A stretch of 64,000 nt of DNA from Doris montereyensis (lineage: Eukaryota; Mollusca; Gastropoda; Nudibranchia; Dorididae), in contig JAXRKP010000375.1 of the NCBI GenBank assembly GCA_037039925.1, positions 137,501 to 201,500 on the forward strand, in the 5' to 3' direction. The translations under genes and the position numbers were made by a program. Shown in pieces: positions 1-31,622 of the stretch. The notes beneath the pieces were generated by a model. The model saw only the letters and a list, made by a program, of their open reading frames with translations, was not told the DNA's origin and ran no database searches. Position 1 is the first letter of the stretch. Each line of letters starts with the position of its first letter.

Positions 1-51
<51 letters not shown>
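1..51. repeat. (ATA)n microsatellite
   Basis: Uninterrupted ATA repeats from the window's left edge; the array probably continues outside. Confidence 0.95.
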
Positions 52-52
<1 letters not shown>

Positions 53-288
53 GTCTGGCTATCAACAAGTGCTCAACGGTACTTTATATTAATTTAAAGG
101 CAATAATCAGAGAAAAATAATCTCAGAGCATTGGAACAATAAGCATTAAAACATACCCGGTATATTAAAGACAAAGTATAGTGCATCTATAATATAAAAC
201 ATATGTCTCATTCTGTAAAGGCCTCTTTAAAAAGTTCAGTATTTAGACATCTCTTAAAAGAATTAAATAATTGTGATCACGTTGAGGG

Positions 289-292
289 AGAA

Positions 293-339
<47 letters not shown>

Positions 340-610
340 AGAAGAAGAAGAAGAAGAAGAAGAAGAAGAAGAAGAAGAAGAAGAAGAAGAAGAAGAAGAA
401 GAAGAAGAAGAAGAAGATGAGGAGAAGTAGGAGGAGGAAGGTGATAAGAAGAAGAAGAAAAAGAATGAGAAGAAAAAGGAGGGGCAGGAGAGGAGAAGAA
501 GAAGAGAAAAAAAGAAGAAGAAGAAGAAGAATAAGAATGAGGAGGAGCACGAGGATGGGGGAGAGGTAGAAAGGGAGAATGAGGAGGAGGAGCAGAAGAA
601 GTAGAAAAAG
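289..610. repeat. (GAA)n array with degenerate purine-rich tail
   Basis: About 42 near-perfect GAA units at 290-417, then impure GAA/GGA purine sequence to about 610. It lies about 0.85 kb upstream of the PPP2R5 start codon. The Glu-, Lys- and Ser-rich ORFs read from it are translations of the repeat. Confidence 0.95.
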
Positions 611-1452
611 GCGATACGGTTATAAGAATGTTTGGTCTTAAACGACATGCGACACTTTAACTTTTCTCTCCCATAAACCGTAACGTAGGGCAGATCAATC
701 TAATGTACATAGTTTTTTCTGCGTTTTCGTTCATTCATATTTTAATACATGTAGGGCCTACAATAATGTCTTTTTCTTAGCTTGCTTTGTTTTCGTTTTA
801 ATCTCAACAAATGAGTCCAGTGACCATAGAATCGAGGACAAGTCAAGGAGATAGATCTATATCTAAGTGAACATGCCGTGTGTTTTTTAGTTATAAAGTT
901 GCATTTCATCTTGCAATACTCTCTGGGTCTGTTTGGTCGGGGATTTCATACTTTCTTCTTTTTATCGTATCAATAATGACAAGACACTGACAATCACGAG
1001 AATGACTCGAGTTGGCGAATTGTCCTGAATCGAAATCTTCCCGCCAGCATGGCTGACCTGATGACCTTTGAGGTCACGGTCATAGTCTGATCTCGCTCAG
1101 GTCTCGTACTGCTTGAATGAAGACGAGATTAAGGCCACCATTACTTCAGTAGCAACACAGTGTCAGACTTTGTTTTTATTTCTAAATTTAATGTAGGGAG
1201 GTTCTTACATGAAAATTAAGTTGACTTTAATTGATCCTTATCTTACTAAAAATATTTATTTACCTAATTTGCCTGTATGATCAATATTCTATGACTCTAC
1301 AGACGTTTGTTGTCGCTGTCAAGTGTATCCACGGATTTTACTACGGAATGATTGCAAATGACATGCCTTTCAATTTCTTGATGCACATGTGAATTAATTT
1401 AATATATTTAGTAGCGGTTTTACCGCATAAGGGCTCACCACTTTTAGTCATA
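611..1452 (+). other. upstream region of PPP2R5
   Basis: Non-coding, AT-rich. It must hold the 5' UTR and possibly the promoter, but I see no clear TATA box, CpG-rich block or upstream exon. The ATG context at 1453 is CATAATGTCGG. Confidence 0.3.
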
Positions 1453-20645
<19,193 letters not shown>

Positions 20646-21750
20646 CATCATGGATGTGTTAATATTTATATTGTGGGATATGCGTGTGAGACAAAAGTAA
20701 GCCCACTGTTGAAAATATTTATACTTTTTATCATTTTCATTGCTCTTTAATTGAATTGTCAAATGCTGTGTGTCTTATCCATTTTTGTATTGTTTTGTTT
20801 ATGTTTTTTGTTGTTTTTTTCTTCCTCTTTTTTTAAGATATATTGTATGTCCTTATGTGGTTTGCAGTTTCTGGCTAATGCTAATGAACCTGAATTTTCA
20901 TTTCTCCTTTTCTATGCTATCATGAATATGTTTTATTTCTTCATTACTCTCACGTTCCTCTCCTCTGGGTTTAAAAAAAAACCTACCTCTTTTGTTAGAG
21001 AACTTCTTTTTCCCCTCCTTACCCTCTAACATCTGTGTTCTTTCCTCACTCAATTGTAAATGTTGTGGACAATAGTTGCAATGGTCTGAATTACCCATTA
21101 AGAGAGCTGTGAACATATTACACTAAATTTACTCAAAAATTTGTACTTCCGAAAGTTATCATATCATAGCCTTTCCCTAATCTTACCCATCCCACATTTT
21201 GATTCTATAGCTATTATTTCCATTTAATTTTCTCTCTTTACTACCCATTAACCCAATCCCATTTCAAGTTTTATAATTGGGGGGGTGTTTTATTCATTAT
21301 AGTAACTACTTTTCTTTCCTTCTCGTGCCAAAATGCACACATCAAGAGCTCCAGCCTTTTATGTGTGCCTGTTTGACAGTATGCTTTCCACCGTGGATTT
21401 TAATTTTCAAGATACGTATTTCTTTTTTGGGTGGGAGGGATCTAGGATTGTCTTCATCCTCCCGGTTACTCCAAAATGGAAGTTATCATCAAAACATTAG
21501 TTGGAGCATAATGTATTCTTTGGGATATAAATAAAAAGAACGTATAGAGCCATGATTTGCTAAGACTCGTAATTGATCTTTCTTGAGTCTATACCCCAGA
21601 CCTTTGTTATGTCAGTTAATAAGAGAGGTTCTCCATGTGATTTTAGCCCAGGAAATGGGATGATACTCATACTCAATGACCTAAATTGATTATGTTTGTA
21701 ACAGTGCTACTGTTAGTCCTACTAAACATTGATGTCTGTATAATAAAACC
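20646..21750 (+). other. PPP2R5: probable PPP2R5 3' UTR
   Basis: T-rich, non-coding sequence directly after the stop. AATAAA poly(A) signals occur at 21530-21535 and 21742-21747. The end is a guess; T-rich sequence with more AATAAA motifs continues for several kb, so a much longer UTR is possible. Confidence 0.4.
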
Positions 21751-24089
21751 CCCAAACTAAACGACCATAACCTGAAAATGCGTATGAGTTTTTATTTCAA
21801 ACTAACTTTCATATCAGGGTCCGTGGAGAAATAGGATGTGTTGCCTGTTTGTTGCATTACGTTAAAAGATTGATGCATTATTGATTTACATATGGGTTAG
21901 GAATTGGACATTATGTAATATTGGTACCTTGTCATATATATATAGAGAGATATATACACAGATACAGCTTTATGTTAAGATTGTGTGAAAGTTGTTTCTA
22001 TCATATTATTATAGATCTAGTTTTGCTTTGTCATACATTTTACCCAACAACAAGTTCATGTTTTATTTTGATTGTCCTGTTCTTGCAGACCGTGATATTC
22101 AGTGCTTCTTGAGAATGTTTCTTTTTATTTTGAATTAGTAGTCATCCTATTATCAAGAAAGTTATAAGTAAAAACAAGGAAATGAGAAAGAAAAAAATGT
22201 ACAAAATCAATTTAAAAGAAAGAGCAGTGGATAAGGTCTATAATAGCATTTACTCGTAGAATTATAACTTGACTTCACTCTTTTCGCATCCTGATCTTCA
22301 GAATAGGACGCTTCAGCAACTTCTGTGATCTGTTTAACGGGGAGATTCCAGTGTTTTTGATCTTGTGCAAAATTATGAACAAAAGAAAAAAAAGATAGAG
22401 CAAAAAGCATAAGTTAAATGTAAAAATCACCACTTTTCATAGGTTACTTTTTGGTGGTTTTTCAACAACAAAAATTGAAGTGATGAATAAGAATGAATGA
22501 CAAGAATCATTAAAGATTGGTTGTTGTTGTTGTTGGGTTTATTTACTTCTTTTGTTTGGAGAGAGTTTTTTTTAAAGATTTATTTTGGGGAAGGGAGGGG
22601 GAGTGTTGTGCTTGGATTTCCTATGCCTCCTTAATAGTGATTTCTTCAGATTTTACTTAACTTTTTCATTGTTTTGTAGTTTTTGACAGCTTTTAAACGT
22701 TTCTAATAGAATTAATTTCTATGGTTAATGTAAGTGCATTGAGTCTTAGAATATAATTCTTAAAATTGTTTAAAACAGAATGAATGTTAAATTTTTTCTT
22801 TCTTTTACACCAATATGGTTTGATCTCTTTTTTTAAAATATTTGTGCTATTCACATCAATTAAGAAATTATTACCAGGAGAAACCTGTCAAAGTTCTTTT
22901 ACTCTTTCTCCCATAATTGTTTTCATATTTCTTTTGCACATTGTCTTTTGTTGTTGTTTCTTTTTTCTCTCTTTTGTTGTTTGTTTTTTTTTGTTGTCTT
23001 TTTTTTTTTTTGGTCTTTTTTTTTTTTGGCAGCAAAGCTCCACTTTTGTGATTTAAAAAGTTATCTTTTATCAGATATGTACTTCTTTTTCCTCGTAATT
23101 GCTCTTTATAACACCCCCGTCCCTTCCCCACCCACATTCTCCTTTAAAGATAAGAAATATTGTTTATAAATGTAGACGCTCTAAATCGTATTATAAAATG
23201 CTTTGTGACTTGTTCATGGGAAGACAGGTATGGGTGTAGTGTGATGTTTGAAGATTGAACTTCCTTTGTATATTTTTGTATATCCTCTTGCTATGTGTGT
23301 AATTTAGCAATGCATGATACCCCTGCTGTAACATTGTAGTGAAGTTGTGTATATATATATATATTATATTATATATAAATATATGTAAGTGAGCATTCTT
23401 TTTTTGCAGGGTTTTGTTTATTAATTTTTGACAAAAAAAAATAAATTAATACACTCATTTTATCGGTCATCCTGTCCAGTTAATGAATTTCATGCATCTG
23501 TCGGTTGTGTCTGAATCGTATTCCATCACTTTTACTGTTCATGTGATGACTTTCCTCTTGTCTTTTTAAAAAAAAATCATTCTTTTTTTAGGGTGGAATA
23601 CAAAGTGGCAGGACTCACATATGTTGATCTCTTTTGATGTAGAGAACAATATTATTTATAGGACACTCACTCCAATACTGCACACGTGCCCTCACCGTCT
23701 CCTCATTAGGTATCTGCACCATCATTTGGTTATTACGACTTTCATTAAATTTCACTCCATGAATTAAGGTAATAATAATAATAAATTTTATTGTTGTAAT
23801 AAGCATCATGTTTCATACGGTCTCTATTTTGTCTAGGGGCATTCTTCTCACCTCAGCTGCTCGCCACTGGCTGCTTTGAACGTTCAGTTTCATCAGAACT
23901 CATATTACTACAGTGTAGTGAAATATCATTCTGTTTTGTGCACATTAGCGGTGCCACTGAAACTGAAAGACCACATGCGACGTGGCAATCCTTTGTATAG
24001 TTGTCTTCTTTCAGGCTGCACAACTCTCTGCTCCTCCCTTTCCAAACTCTGTGAGTGGGTGTGTCTGTCTGTGTGTCTATCTGCTGTCT

Positions 24090-24112
24090 GTCTGTCTCTC
24101 TCTCTCTCTTTC

Positions 24113-24172
<60 letters not shown>
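24090..24172. repeat. (CT)n microsatellite
   Basis: CT repeats with TTT interruptions, preceded by GTCT repeats. Confidence 0.95.
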
Positions 24173-24221
24173 ATAAGTCTTTTGGCATTGCCCCTACACA
24201 CCACTTCTTCCTCCCACTAAA

Positions 24222-24380
24222 GTGTGGGTGGTTGGCAGATGGTGCTGGTAGGTCCTACTTCTTACCTTTTACTCTTTCCCCTTATCTTTTATCTTGCTGT
24301 TCCTTCTTGATTCACCCTGAGATCACCCACAATTGTGGACAGGGTAAATTTCAATTAAACAAACATACAAACAAACATAA
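24222..24380 (+). repeat. dispersed repeat R, copy 1
   Basis: GTGGGTGGTTGGCAGATGG, TGCTGGTAGGTCCTACTTCT, CCTGAGATCACCCACAAT and GGGTAAATTTCAATT recur in order at 28680-28815, partly at 28525-28640 and 33357-33470. Probably the body of a SINE; no head seen here. Confidence 0.65.
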
Positions 24381-24734
24381 CCACTAAAGAAAAAGAAGCC
24401 TTCTCTATCAAACTATCAAACAGCTGAAAATCAGTTTGTTCTGTATGTCATCACTTTTTGTATTTTATTGTGTATGTCTGTAGAAAGTTTTTTGTTGTTT
24501 TTTGTATAATAGGGCTGCTCAGAGGAGGATGTTATGTCAGGTCCTTCATCTCCTGTCTTTGAATTCAACAATTTATATATTGCTATTGTACGTATTATCA
24601 TCTCTCCCACTTTTGATTTTGTTTTTAGTCTCATTGCCGGTGTCCTTCCCTGGCCAACATTTAAAATTAGTTTCCTTAGTAAATTTACATATCGTCTATG
24701 AAATTGTCTAAACAGGTAAGTCCATGATATATGG

Positions 24735-24860
24735 GACGTGAGATCTGTCCTTCAAATAATCAAACAAATGCTTCTTTCGTATCTTTATAAATATTGGAGG
24801 CTTTGAACCAATAGAAAAGCTCATTTTACGTAGATTTTTGTTTTTCTTCCTGCCTTGAAA
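24735..24860 (-). repeat. dispersed repeat E, copy 1
   Basis: Shares GCTTCTTTCGTxTCTTATAAAT, TTGGAGGCxTTGAACCAxTAG and AAAAGCTCAxTTTAC with 61700-61780, where a tRNA-like head is also present. Confidence 0.6.
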
Positions 24861-27010
24861 CCTTGGTGAGTTGAGGAGTGGATTTACTCTAGCATTTGTC
24901 CATTTTGTGCTCAACAGATTACTTTTTACACCCTTTACAACATGCTAAAGACTAAAGTAGCTGTGAAATTGTAAACCAAAAAAGCATAAAATAATGTTTA
25001 AAGACCCATTCAATGATTTATTACGTTTTTTTTTGCTTCTCCTGAAAAATTACATCGGGCAGACTTACGTGCTTAGACAATTTCATCAATGATATGTTCT
25101 CATATCATATGTTTAAAGACATAGAATGTATGTCTGCTGGCTTTGCATACAATAGGTTCGTACATTTTACTCAGTTTTTAGCTTTGTACAGTTGAAAGCT
25201 ATCCTTAAGGTTGTTTCTCTTTGTTTTTACATTTGATTAAAATTTTTCTAAACAATTGAAAATATTTATCTGCTTGTCATTAGTCCTCCTCTCACATAGT
25301 TTTGTCACCATAACAATTTGCATAGCTTAGAAACAAAAGGTTAGAAACTGTTGTAGATCAAATTTATTATATACATATATATATATATTATTATATAGAC
25401 TCAAGTGTCTCATGTTTGTCAGCATCTCTTGTGATTCAAGTGATATTCTGTAATCCGGCTCTTGAGAAATATCTACCTATTTATAAATGTTGAATTATTA
25501 TTTTTCAAATGTCATGTTCATTTCATGAAGATGATTTCACTCATATGTGATTGAATTTCATTTTTATTTTTATTTTTTTAATGTAAACTTGTTTTTTTGT
25601 GTGAGTACATGTCAATTGCCTATGTATGCTCATGTTCAAGAAGTGAAAGGAAACTTCTCTCTACTTCTTGCATGCCAGCTGCCATAACATTTTTTCCACA
25701 TCAACAAATGATATCAAGCCACATCATTACATGGTCAAAAGTAAATATCTCATAATGTATATTTGCCAACACCATCTCCTTAGTAGATTAGAGGGAGGGA
25801 CCTCTAGCTTACCCTCAGTTACAAGGTTTTCAGAGTAATAATCCATGAGAGTGTTTTTGAGTCGTGATAACAACAACATTGCATTTCTTTCTCCTTCCAT
25901 TGTGAATGTTTTTGTCCCCCCCCCCCCCCCCTGTTTTTTGGGGTACAGATTTGGTTTTGTTGCGGCCTCCAACCATCTTTTCTTCCTCATATTCACAACC
26001 AACCCCCCCCCCCCCCCCAATAACCCATTAAATTTTAATGATCCCTAAGTATTCCTAGTGTTCTTTTTTTTTTTTTAGGTTTGATGCTTACTCTTGTATT
26101 TGTCACAAGAAGAAAAAAAATTATAGCTTCGATTTAGCATATTTACTGATTTTATTTTTATTAATTGTTGTCAGTAAGCAAGGAAAGACAAACATTTGAA
26201 AAGAGTTGCATCTAAAAAATAGTTTTTTTTGGTCAGTTTGTGTGTGCAGTGCAATGCTAGTGCGACTCAAAGTCAAAGCATCTAAGGCGCTGTCGCGATA
26301 GAATGATGACATGTGTTTTCTAGTGTAGTCAATCTGTTTTGGTTTGTCTTGTGAATATTTTCTCAGAGACTCAATTTCCCCCTCTTAAAAATCAGACCCA
26401 CCACTGCTATTTCAGTTTCTCATGGCACCTTTAAAGAAGAAGCACAAATATAAACACTGGGTTTTGAAAACCTCTTTGTTTGCTAATTTCATTCTGGTAT
26501 TTCTTGTTGTGTTTTTTTTTTTTTTTTATATATGAAAGAAATGAGTGTACATTGTGTATTATACATTTCAGTGCTCAAAAAGCTCAGATTTGATGTTTAC
26601 CAATTCTCATAGATTGGCATTAAATAGAAATAAAAAACAAAAAACAACTATTTTTTAAGCAAGCATAAATCTTTCGTAATGTAACCTGTATCAGTATATG
26701 AGAATTCAATTTTCCAAAAAATGGCCTTATGTTTGAAGTCAGGTAGGAGACACTAATCTTAAGTATTTACATCATTTTTCGAATTTACATGTTCCAACAT
26801 TTTATCGGACTAGTGAAGAAAGGAGTTTCTAATGTGTCTTTCCAGTGGAAAGTGGAGGCTGGTTTTGTTTTTGTTGATGAATCGTACTTACTCTTTATTA
26901 TCACATACTATTATGTCTGTCCGTTGTCTTGCCTATACCTAGGGTAAAATTGATGTTATATCGCAAATGTGCTTTGTGTTAGGAGGTTAAATTTGGATTG
27001 AGTCATGGAA

Positions 27011-27012
27011 AT

Positions 27013-27045
<33 letters not shown>

Positions 27046-27046
27046 C
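27011..27046. repeat. (AT)n microsatellite
   Basis: AT repeats with a central ATGT. Shorter TA tracts also occur at 23350-23385 and 25373-25390. Confidence 0.9.
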
Positions 27047-27636
27047 TGTGTGTATATGTATGTTACTGTAAGACTTTCCTCTGTGAGCTTTTTAAACATG
27101 TGGTATAATATGATAAACACTCTACATAGAATGAAACTATCTAGATGTCCTACAATAGAGGCTCAAGTTTTGTCTTGTTAATAAATCACTTCTTGAACTT
27201 GACTGTATGCCTCAGTATGTATCTCTGAAATAACTATTAACGATGACATGGTAGCACTTAAGAATATTATAATATGGACCGACAGCTGTTTTTGACCACT
27301 TGAATATTACAAATCAATAGGAGAATGATGTTGTTGGTCTGTGTTTTACGTTTTTGTTTGTTTTGGAGTCTTTTGTCTTTGCCCCTCTGTCTCCTGTTTT
27401 CATTTGTGAATATTTCAGTGCTTATAAAAAGTGATATACGTAGGAGGAGGGTGGGGAGATAATGGAAAAAAATATGGGGATGTTGGCACTGATTTTGCAT
27501 ACATATTCAATGTTGCATATATGATTTATTCAACCTTTAGTTTAAAAATATGCAAAGTCTACCCCCAGTTGCCTCTACACTTTGTACTTGTGCATATTGT
27601 TTAATCTATTCGGTTGCTCCCACTTCACAGTACATT

Positions 27637-27640
27637 ATCA

Positions 27641-27703
<63 letters not shown>
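27637..27703. repeat. (ATT)n microsatellite
   Basis: About 21 ATT units; the poly-Ile and poly-Tyr ORFs are translations of it. Confidence 0.96.
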
Positions 27704-27704
<1 letters not shown>

Positions 27705-28374
27705 GAATATGGTTACTTATTCTCTTGCTTCTCTAGGTCCCATCCTTTCTTTGAAATATGTTGTTGATGTGCTTTGTTTTTACCTAACAATGTTTGTCGA
27801 GTTGGTTGTTATCATGCGGACAACCTTGTAAATCATTAAATAAATTAGTAAAGATGGTTTGACTCGTCGTTTGTTGAAGACTTTTTTTATTTGTGATATT
27901 CCATTTTTATTTTCTCTCTTGTCACATAACTAACTTTTTTTTTACTAGATATCTGGAAAACTAGAAAAAGCTTGTGAAATAGTTTCTTTGTAAAATAAAT
28001 TGGCCATTAATTTTAAATTTCTTGTCGGAATTACAAATTACATTCAGAATATTATTGTTGTGTTGTCAGCACTTTATGATCGTTTACAGCAATGTATTTC
28101 ATGATTATCTTAAAAAGAAATTTTAAATATGGAAACTGTTGTGGCTGCCAGATGACAGCACATAAATATGAGATGTGATAATCATCTCTCTCTGTATTTC
28201 TCTATGTCTTGCTCTCTTCACTATCTCTCTCACTCCATTGACCTTCCAGTGGAGCAAAGGTTACAGAAAGTGACTGCCACATTTTCCTTTTTCCTGTCTT
28301 CCCTCCCCCGAATCATTTCGTGTCAGCTTTACAGGTTGTAGTTGTAGTATACCTACCATTGTTTTCTACACCAA

Positions 28375-28535
28375 CTTCGTTACTGCCCAGTCTGAAAAGA
28401 GCTAGCTACCAATTTCACTGTTGGGTCGACAGGAGGGCCAGAAAAATTTGCCGTGACTGGGTATTGAACTTGCATCTCATAAGTGATAGAGTCAGATCAG
28501 ATTCTCTACTGACTGAGCTACAGGCATTGTGAGCA
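28375..28535 (-). mobile_element. tRNA-derived SINE (family B), copy 1
   Basis: On the minus strand: TAGCTCAGTCAGTAGAG (A box), then GCAAGTTCAATACCC (B box), then GCAAATTTTTCTGGCCCTCC and a GACCCAACAGTGAAATTGGT block. It matches 54160-54308 in order and orientation. Confidence 0.75.
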
Positions 28536-28640
28536 GTTGGTGGGTGCTTGTGGTAGGTCTTACTTCTTTCCTTTGATTCTTTCACATATCTTTCATCCAG
28601 CTGTTTCCTCTTAAAACAGAGGTAAGTTTCAATGAAGCAA
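28525..28640 (+). repeat. dispersed repeat R, partial copy 2
   Basis: TTGGTGGGTGCTTGTGGTAG and GTCTTACTTCTTTCCTTTGA up to GGTAAGTTTCAATG; it lacks the CTGAGATCACC block. Confidence 0.55.
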
Positions 28641-28679
28641 ACAAACTTTACAGGTTTCATCGTAGGTTCGTAATAATTG

Positions 28680-28815
28680 TGGGTAGTTGGCAGGTGCTGC
28701 TGGTAGGTCCTACTTCTTGCCTTCTACTCATTCACTTCTGTTTTTATCTTGCGGTTTCCTCTTAATCTTAAGTCATCCTGAGATCACCACAATGGGTAAA
28801 TTTCAATGCTCAGTG
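28680..28815 (+). repeat. dispersed repeat R, copy 3
   Basis: The most complete R copy: GTGGGTAGTTGGCAGGTGCT, GCTGGTAGGTCCTACTTCTT, CATCCTGAGATCACC and GGGTAAATTTCAATG. Confidence 0.65.
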
Positions 28816-30408
28816 AAATGTTTGTTTCATTGAAATGGGGCTTTCAAAATTGTTATTATTATTATTATCGTAATAATTTTTGTCATCTATTAAAAACCAG
28901 AAGTGTATATTTATACAAGTATAAGCAGAAGTGTGGTGTAACCATTATTTCAGGTGGTGCCACAATAGAATACTGTCACTGTATCATATTTTGTGACAAC
29001 TGATATTGTATCACTGAAAACAAAAAATAACAAATTGCGACCACCGAAATGTATGCCAAAAACATTAGTAAATTCCTCCAAGAAATGGAAAAATTAAACC
29101 ATAATCCAATGCACTTATTTGCTTCATAGCTTGTGCAACACATGTCGGTGTGTATCAGCATCACAGTTAACACACCGGGTTACGCCTAGATGGCTGGATC
29201 TTAATCTACACGTAATACACAACTGATTGTTTTCTTTTTTTTTAAATAGAACTCGTTGGCTAGCAGCACACCATGCGCAGGCAGTGTGATGGTAGAGGGA
29301 TGTAACAGTGGGGTTGGTTTCTGGCTCCAGAATTTTGGTTTGACATGCTTTCGGAGAAGAGAATGCCACGAACTTTGACCTTATTCCGGGAATATTTTTG
29401 TACTAAGCTTACTTGGTTCACTTTCTGAAAGGGAACTACAGGTCTCAGAGAAAGGTAGGAGAAGTGACATGGGGTTAAACCTGGAAAGGCCCTCCTGATG
29501 GGAAGTGTAATGTAACACTGATTTTTGTGATTGGTAAAGCCAATCGATGTCATGGGTGTGTGTTGCAAAGAAATTATACTGTCTGTGTGTATTGTAATAT
29601 TTTACAGGTGGTTCTAGGCATCTAAAAACCAAGCAGAACACGCAATGAGTATAAGTCTTAATTTTATTCAAGTCTGTTCTTGACATTTTATTTCTTTGAA
29701 AAAATTACATTATCTTAGAAGTTAGAACATTTCTACGAATTTCTAGTCTCTTGAAGTGGTACTTTAGATATTTTCACATTTCAACTCTCACAGTGAACAA
29801 TCACAGTGAACAATATGTGTTTTTACAAAGGTTTGACTTTGGGCCATTTCCATTTATTAATTTTGTGGACTTGGAGACATTTTTGGTTGCTAAAGAATGA
29901 TGTTGACTGTGAAAGTTGCAAATTGGGTAAATCTAAAATTAGTAACACCTTTTTCCCAGCTTTTAAACATTAGGAAGTCCCTATGCTTCGTCTAGTTAGG
30001 ATACCATGACACAAGGACCGATAGAAACCCGTATTATAACATATGAGCAATCAGTGTGTCCTTATTGGGTCTAGTTTTTGACACTTGCAAAAAGGGCATT
30101 TTTGTGAAAATAGATTAAAATGCACATCTTTTTATTTGACTTAATGGGACTTACACGGTTTTTGCGACTCACCGTCAAATATAATCTTTTTCTTAAGGGT
30201 GATGTTTTGAAAGTACAAGGCTATCCTCACAAGAATGTGATTAGAGTGATCAAATCTAAGCAATAATAATACATGTAATAATATTGCAATGCATGGTCAT
30301 AGAAATGTTAACCTTAATTTTAATTCTCAAAATCACAAGTGAGAACCAACTTGTCTATCTAACTTCTGAGGTTGGCAAATTCTCTTACCCAGTCCTTTCA
30401 CCCTGATA

Positions 30409-30670
30409 AAGATAAAGATGGATTTATAGTCTGTATCCCCACACAAGTGCAGGCTCACCGACTGTACATCACTTATCCCCCAGATTCAGTCCTTCTCAAC
30501 TCCGGGTGGGAGCATACAGTACACAAGCCTGTTAGGCTTTTCATACTATCACTCTGACAAGGTCTTTCTCTATCTATAGCTTGGTACTCATTCACACTTG
30601 AGTCAAGTGAGAGAAGTAGAATGAAGTACCTTTCCTAAGAGTACAACGTTGTAAAAAAAAACACCTGTTG
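30409..30670 (-). mobile_element. SINE family D, copy lacking head
   Basis: Matches 33062-33290 through GCTCACCxACTGTACATC, TTATCCCCCAG, GAGCATACAGTAC, CTTGTTAGGCT, GATCTTTCTCTATCTATAG and AGAGTACAACGTTGT. The tRNA-like head present in the other copy is missing here. Confidence 0.65.
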
Positions 30671-30890
30671 GGGTAAAAAATGTCCAGACATGGAGATGTG
30701 TGTACATGTCATTTTATTGTTATTTGTGTGCAGGAGAGCATATTCTGAGTCTGACAATATTATGGGCATCTATCTTGATGGATAAAGCACCTGCGCTGAA
30801 CCAACTCCTACTTCCACTCCTTGTCTAGTAAGATAACATTGTCATTGACAAACGCATGCCTGCTGATCAGATCAACGCCTGGCTGTATGG

Positions 30891-31022
30891 TCTACATTCA
30901 CAGGTCTCACTGTGAAATGAATCTACCTAGGTTTTTTGCTTTTGGGTGAAAACTTTTTTTTTAACCCCACAAAATTTAATCTCTTGAAAATGGCTCCTAA
31001 AGCAAGTCATACTTATCAAAGT
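30891..31022 (+). repeat. direct repeat, copy 1 (about 132 bp)
   Basis: From TCTACATTCACAGGTCTCAC to ACTTATCAAAGTG. Nearly identical to 31363-31495, with only a few substitutions and small indels. Confidence 0.9.
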
Positions 31023-31150
31023 GGAAGTACAGCTTTTTAAAAGTTCATGTTATTATAGGCCTACCATGCAGTGGACTACGTTTTCCTACCCATTGCTTTT
31101 TGATTATTTCCAGTGACCGAGGGTAGATAAATTTATTTACAATAACGTTA

Positions 31151-31280
31151 ACAAGTAGATCTGCCGGGATAATAGAAATTATGTCAATTTTATTTTAACA
31201 TATGGGTAAGAATTATGTTTACATACTAAACCTAGAGGTTACATAGCTAAAGACCTTGTAGCCAAACTTCACATCTAGCA
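31151..31280 (+). repeat. inverted repeat, left arm (about 130 bp)
   Basis: From ACAAGTAGATCTGCCGGGAT to CACATCTAGCA. Its reverse complement is at 31494-31622 with high identity, so the two can fold back around a 213-bp spacer. Confidence 0.9.
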
Positions 31281-31362
31281 TCCTGATTGAAGATTCTATG
31301 ACTCCAGCATTAAAATTAAATTAAAGAGCAAGCACTTAAAGATGGGTGTATAGTCTGCATAG

Positions 31363-31495
31363 TCTATATTCACAGGTCTCACTGTGAAATGAATCTACCT
31401 AGGTTTTTTGCTTTTGGGTGAAAACTTTTTTTTTAAACGCCACAAAATTTAATCTATTGAAAATGGCTCTAAAGCAAGTCATACTTATCAAAGTG
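31363..31495 (+). repeat. direct repeat, copy 2 (inside the fold-back spacer)
   Basis: Second copy of 30891-31022. It ends within two bases of the start of the right inverted arm. Confidence 0.9.
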
Positions 31496-31622
31496 CTAGA
31501 TGCGAAGTTTGGCTACAAGTTCTTAAGCTATGTAACCTCTGGGTTTAGTATGTAAACATAATTCTTACCCATATGTTAAAATAAAATTAACATAATTTCT
31601 ATTATCCCGGCAGATCTACTTG
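31494..31622 (-). repeat. inverted repeat, right arm
   Basis: Reverse complement of 31151-31280. It ends where the GC-rich retrotransposon relic begins. Confidence 0.9.

Larger units (their letters stand above)
21751..30400. other. T-rich intergenic stretch or extended 3' UTR
   Basis: No conserved ORF. T strongly exceeds A on this strand, especially 22780-23110. It holds microsatellites (listed separately), C runs at 25916-25931 and 26003-26018, and a few dispersed repeats. Confidence 0.5.

Noticed and set aside
203..648. Glu-, Lys-, Phe- and Ser-rich ORFs on both strands
   Set aside because: They are translations of the GAA microsatellite, with no conserved sequence.
29124..29686. Overlapping minus-strand ORFs of 81-102 aa
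   Set aside because: No family resemblance, no splice sites that fit, and overlapping frames; probably chance or an unrecognised repeat.
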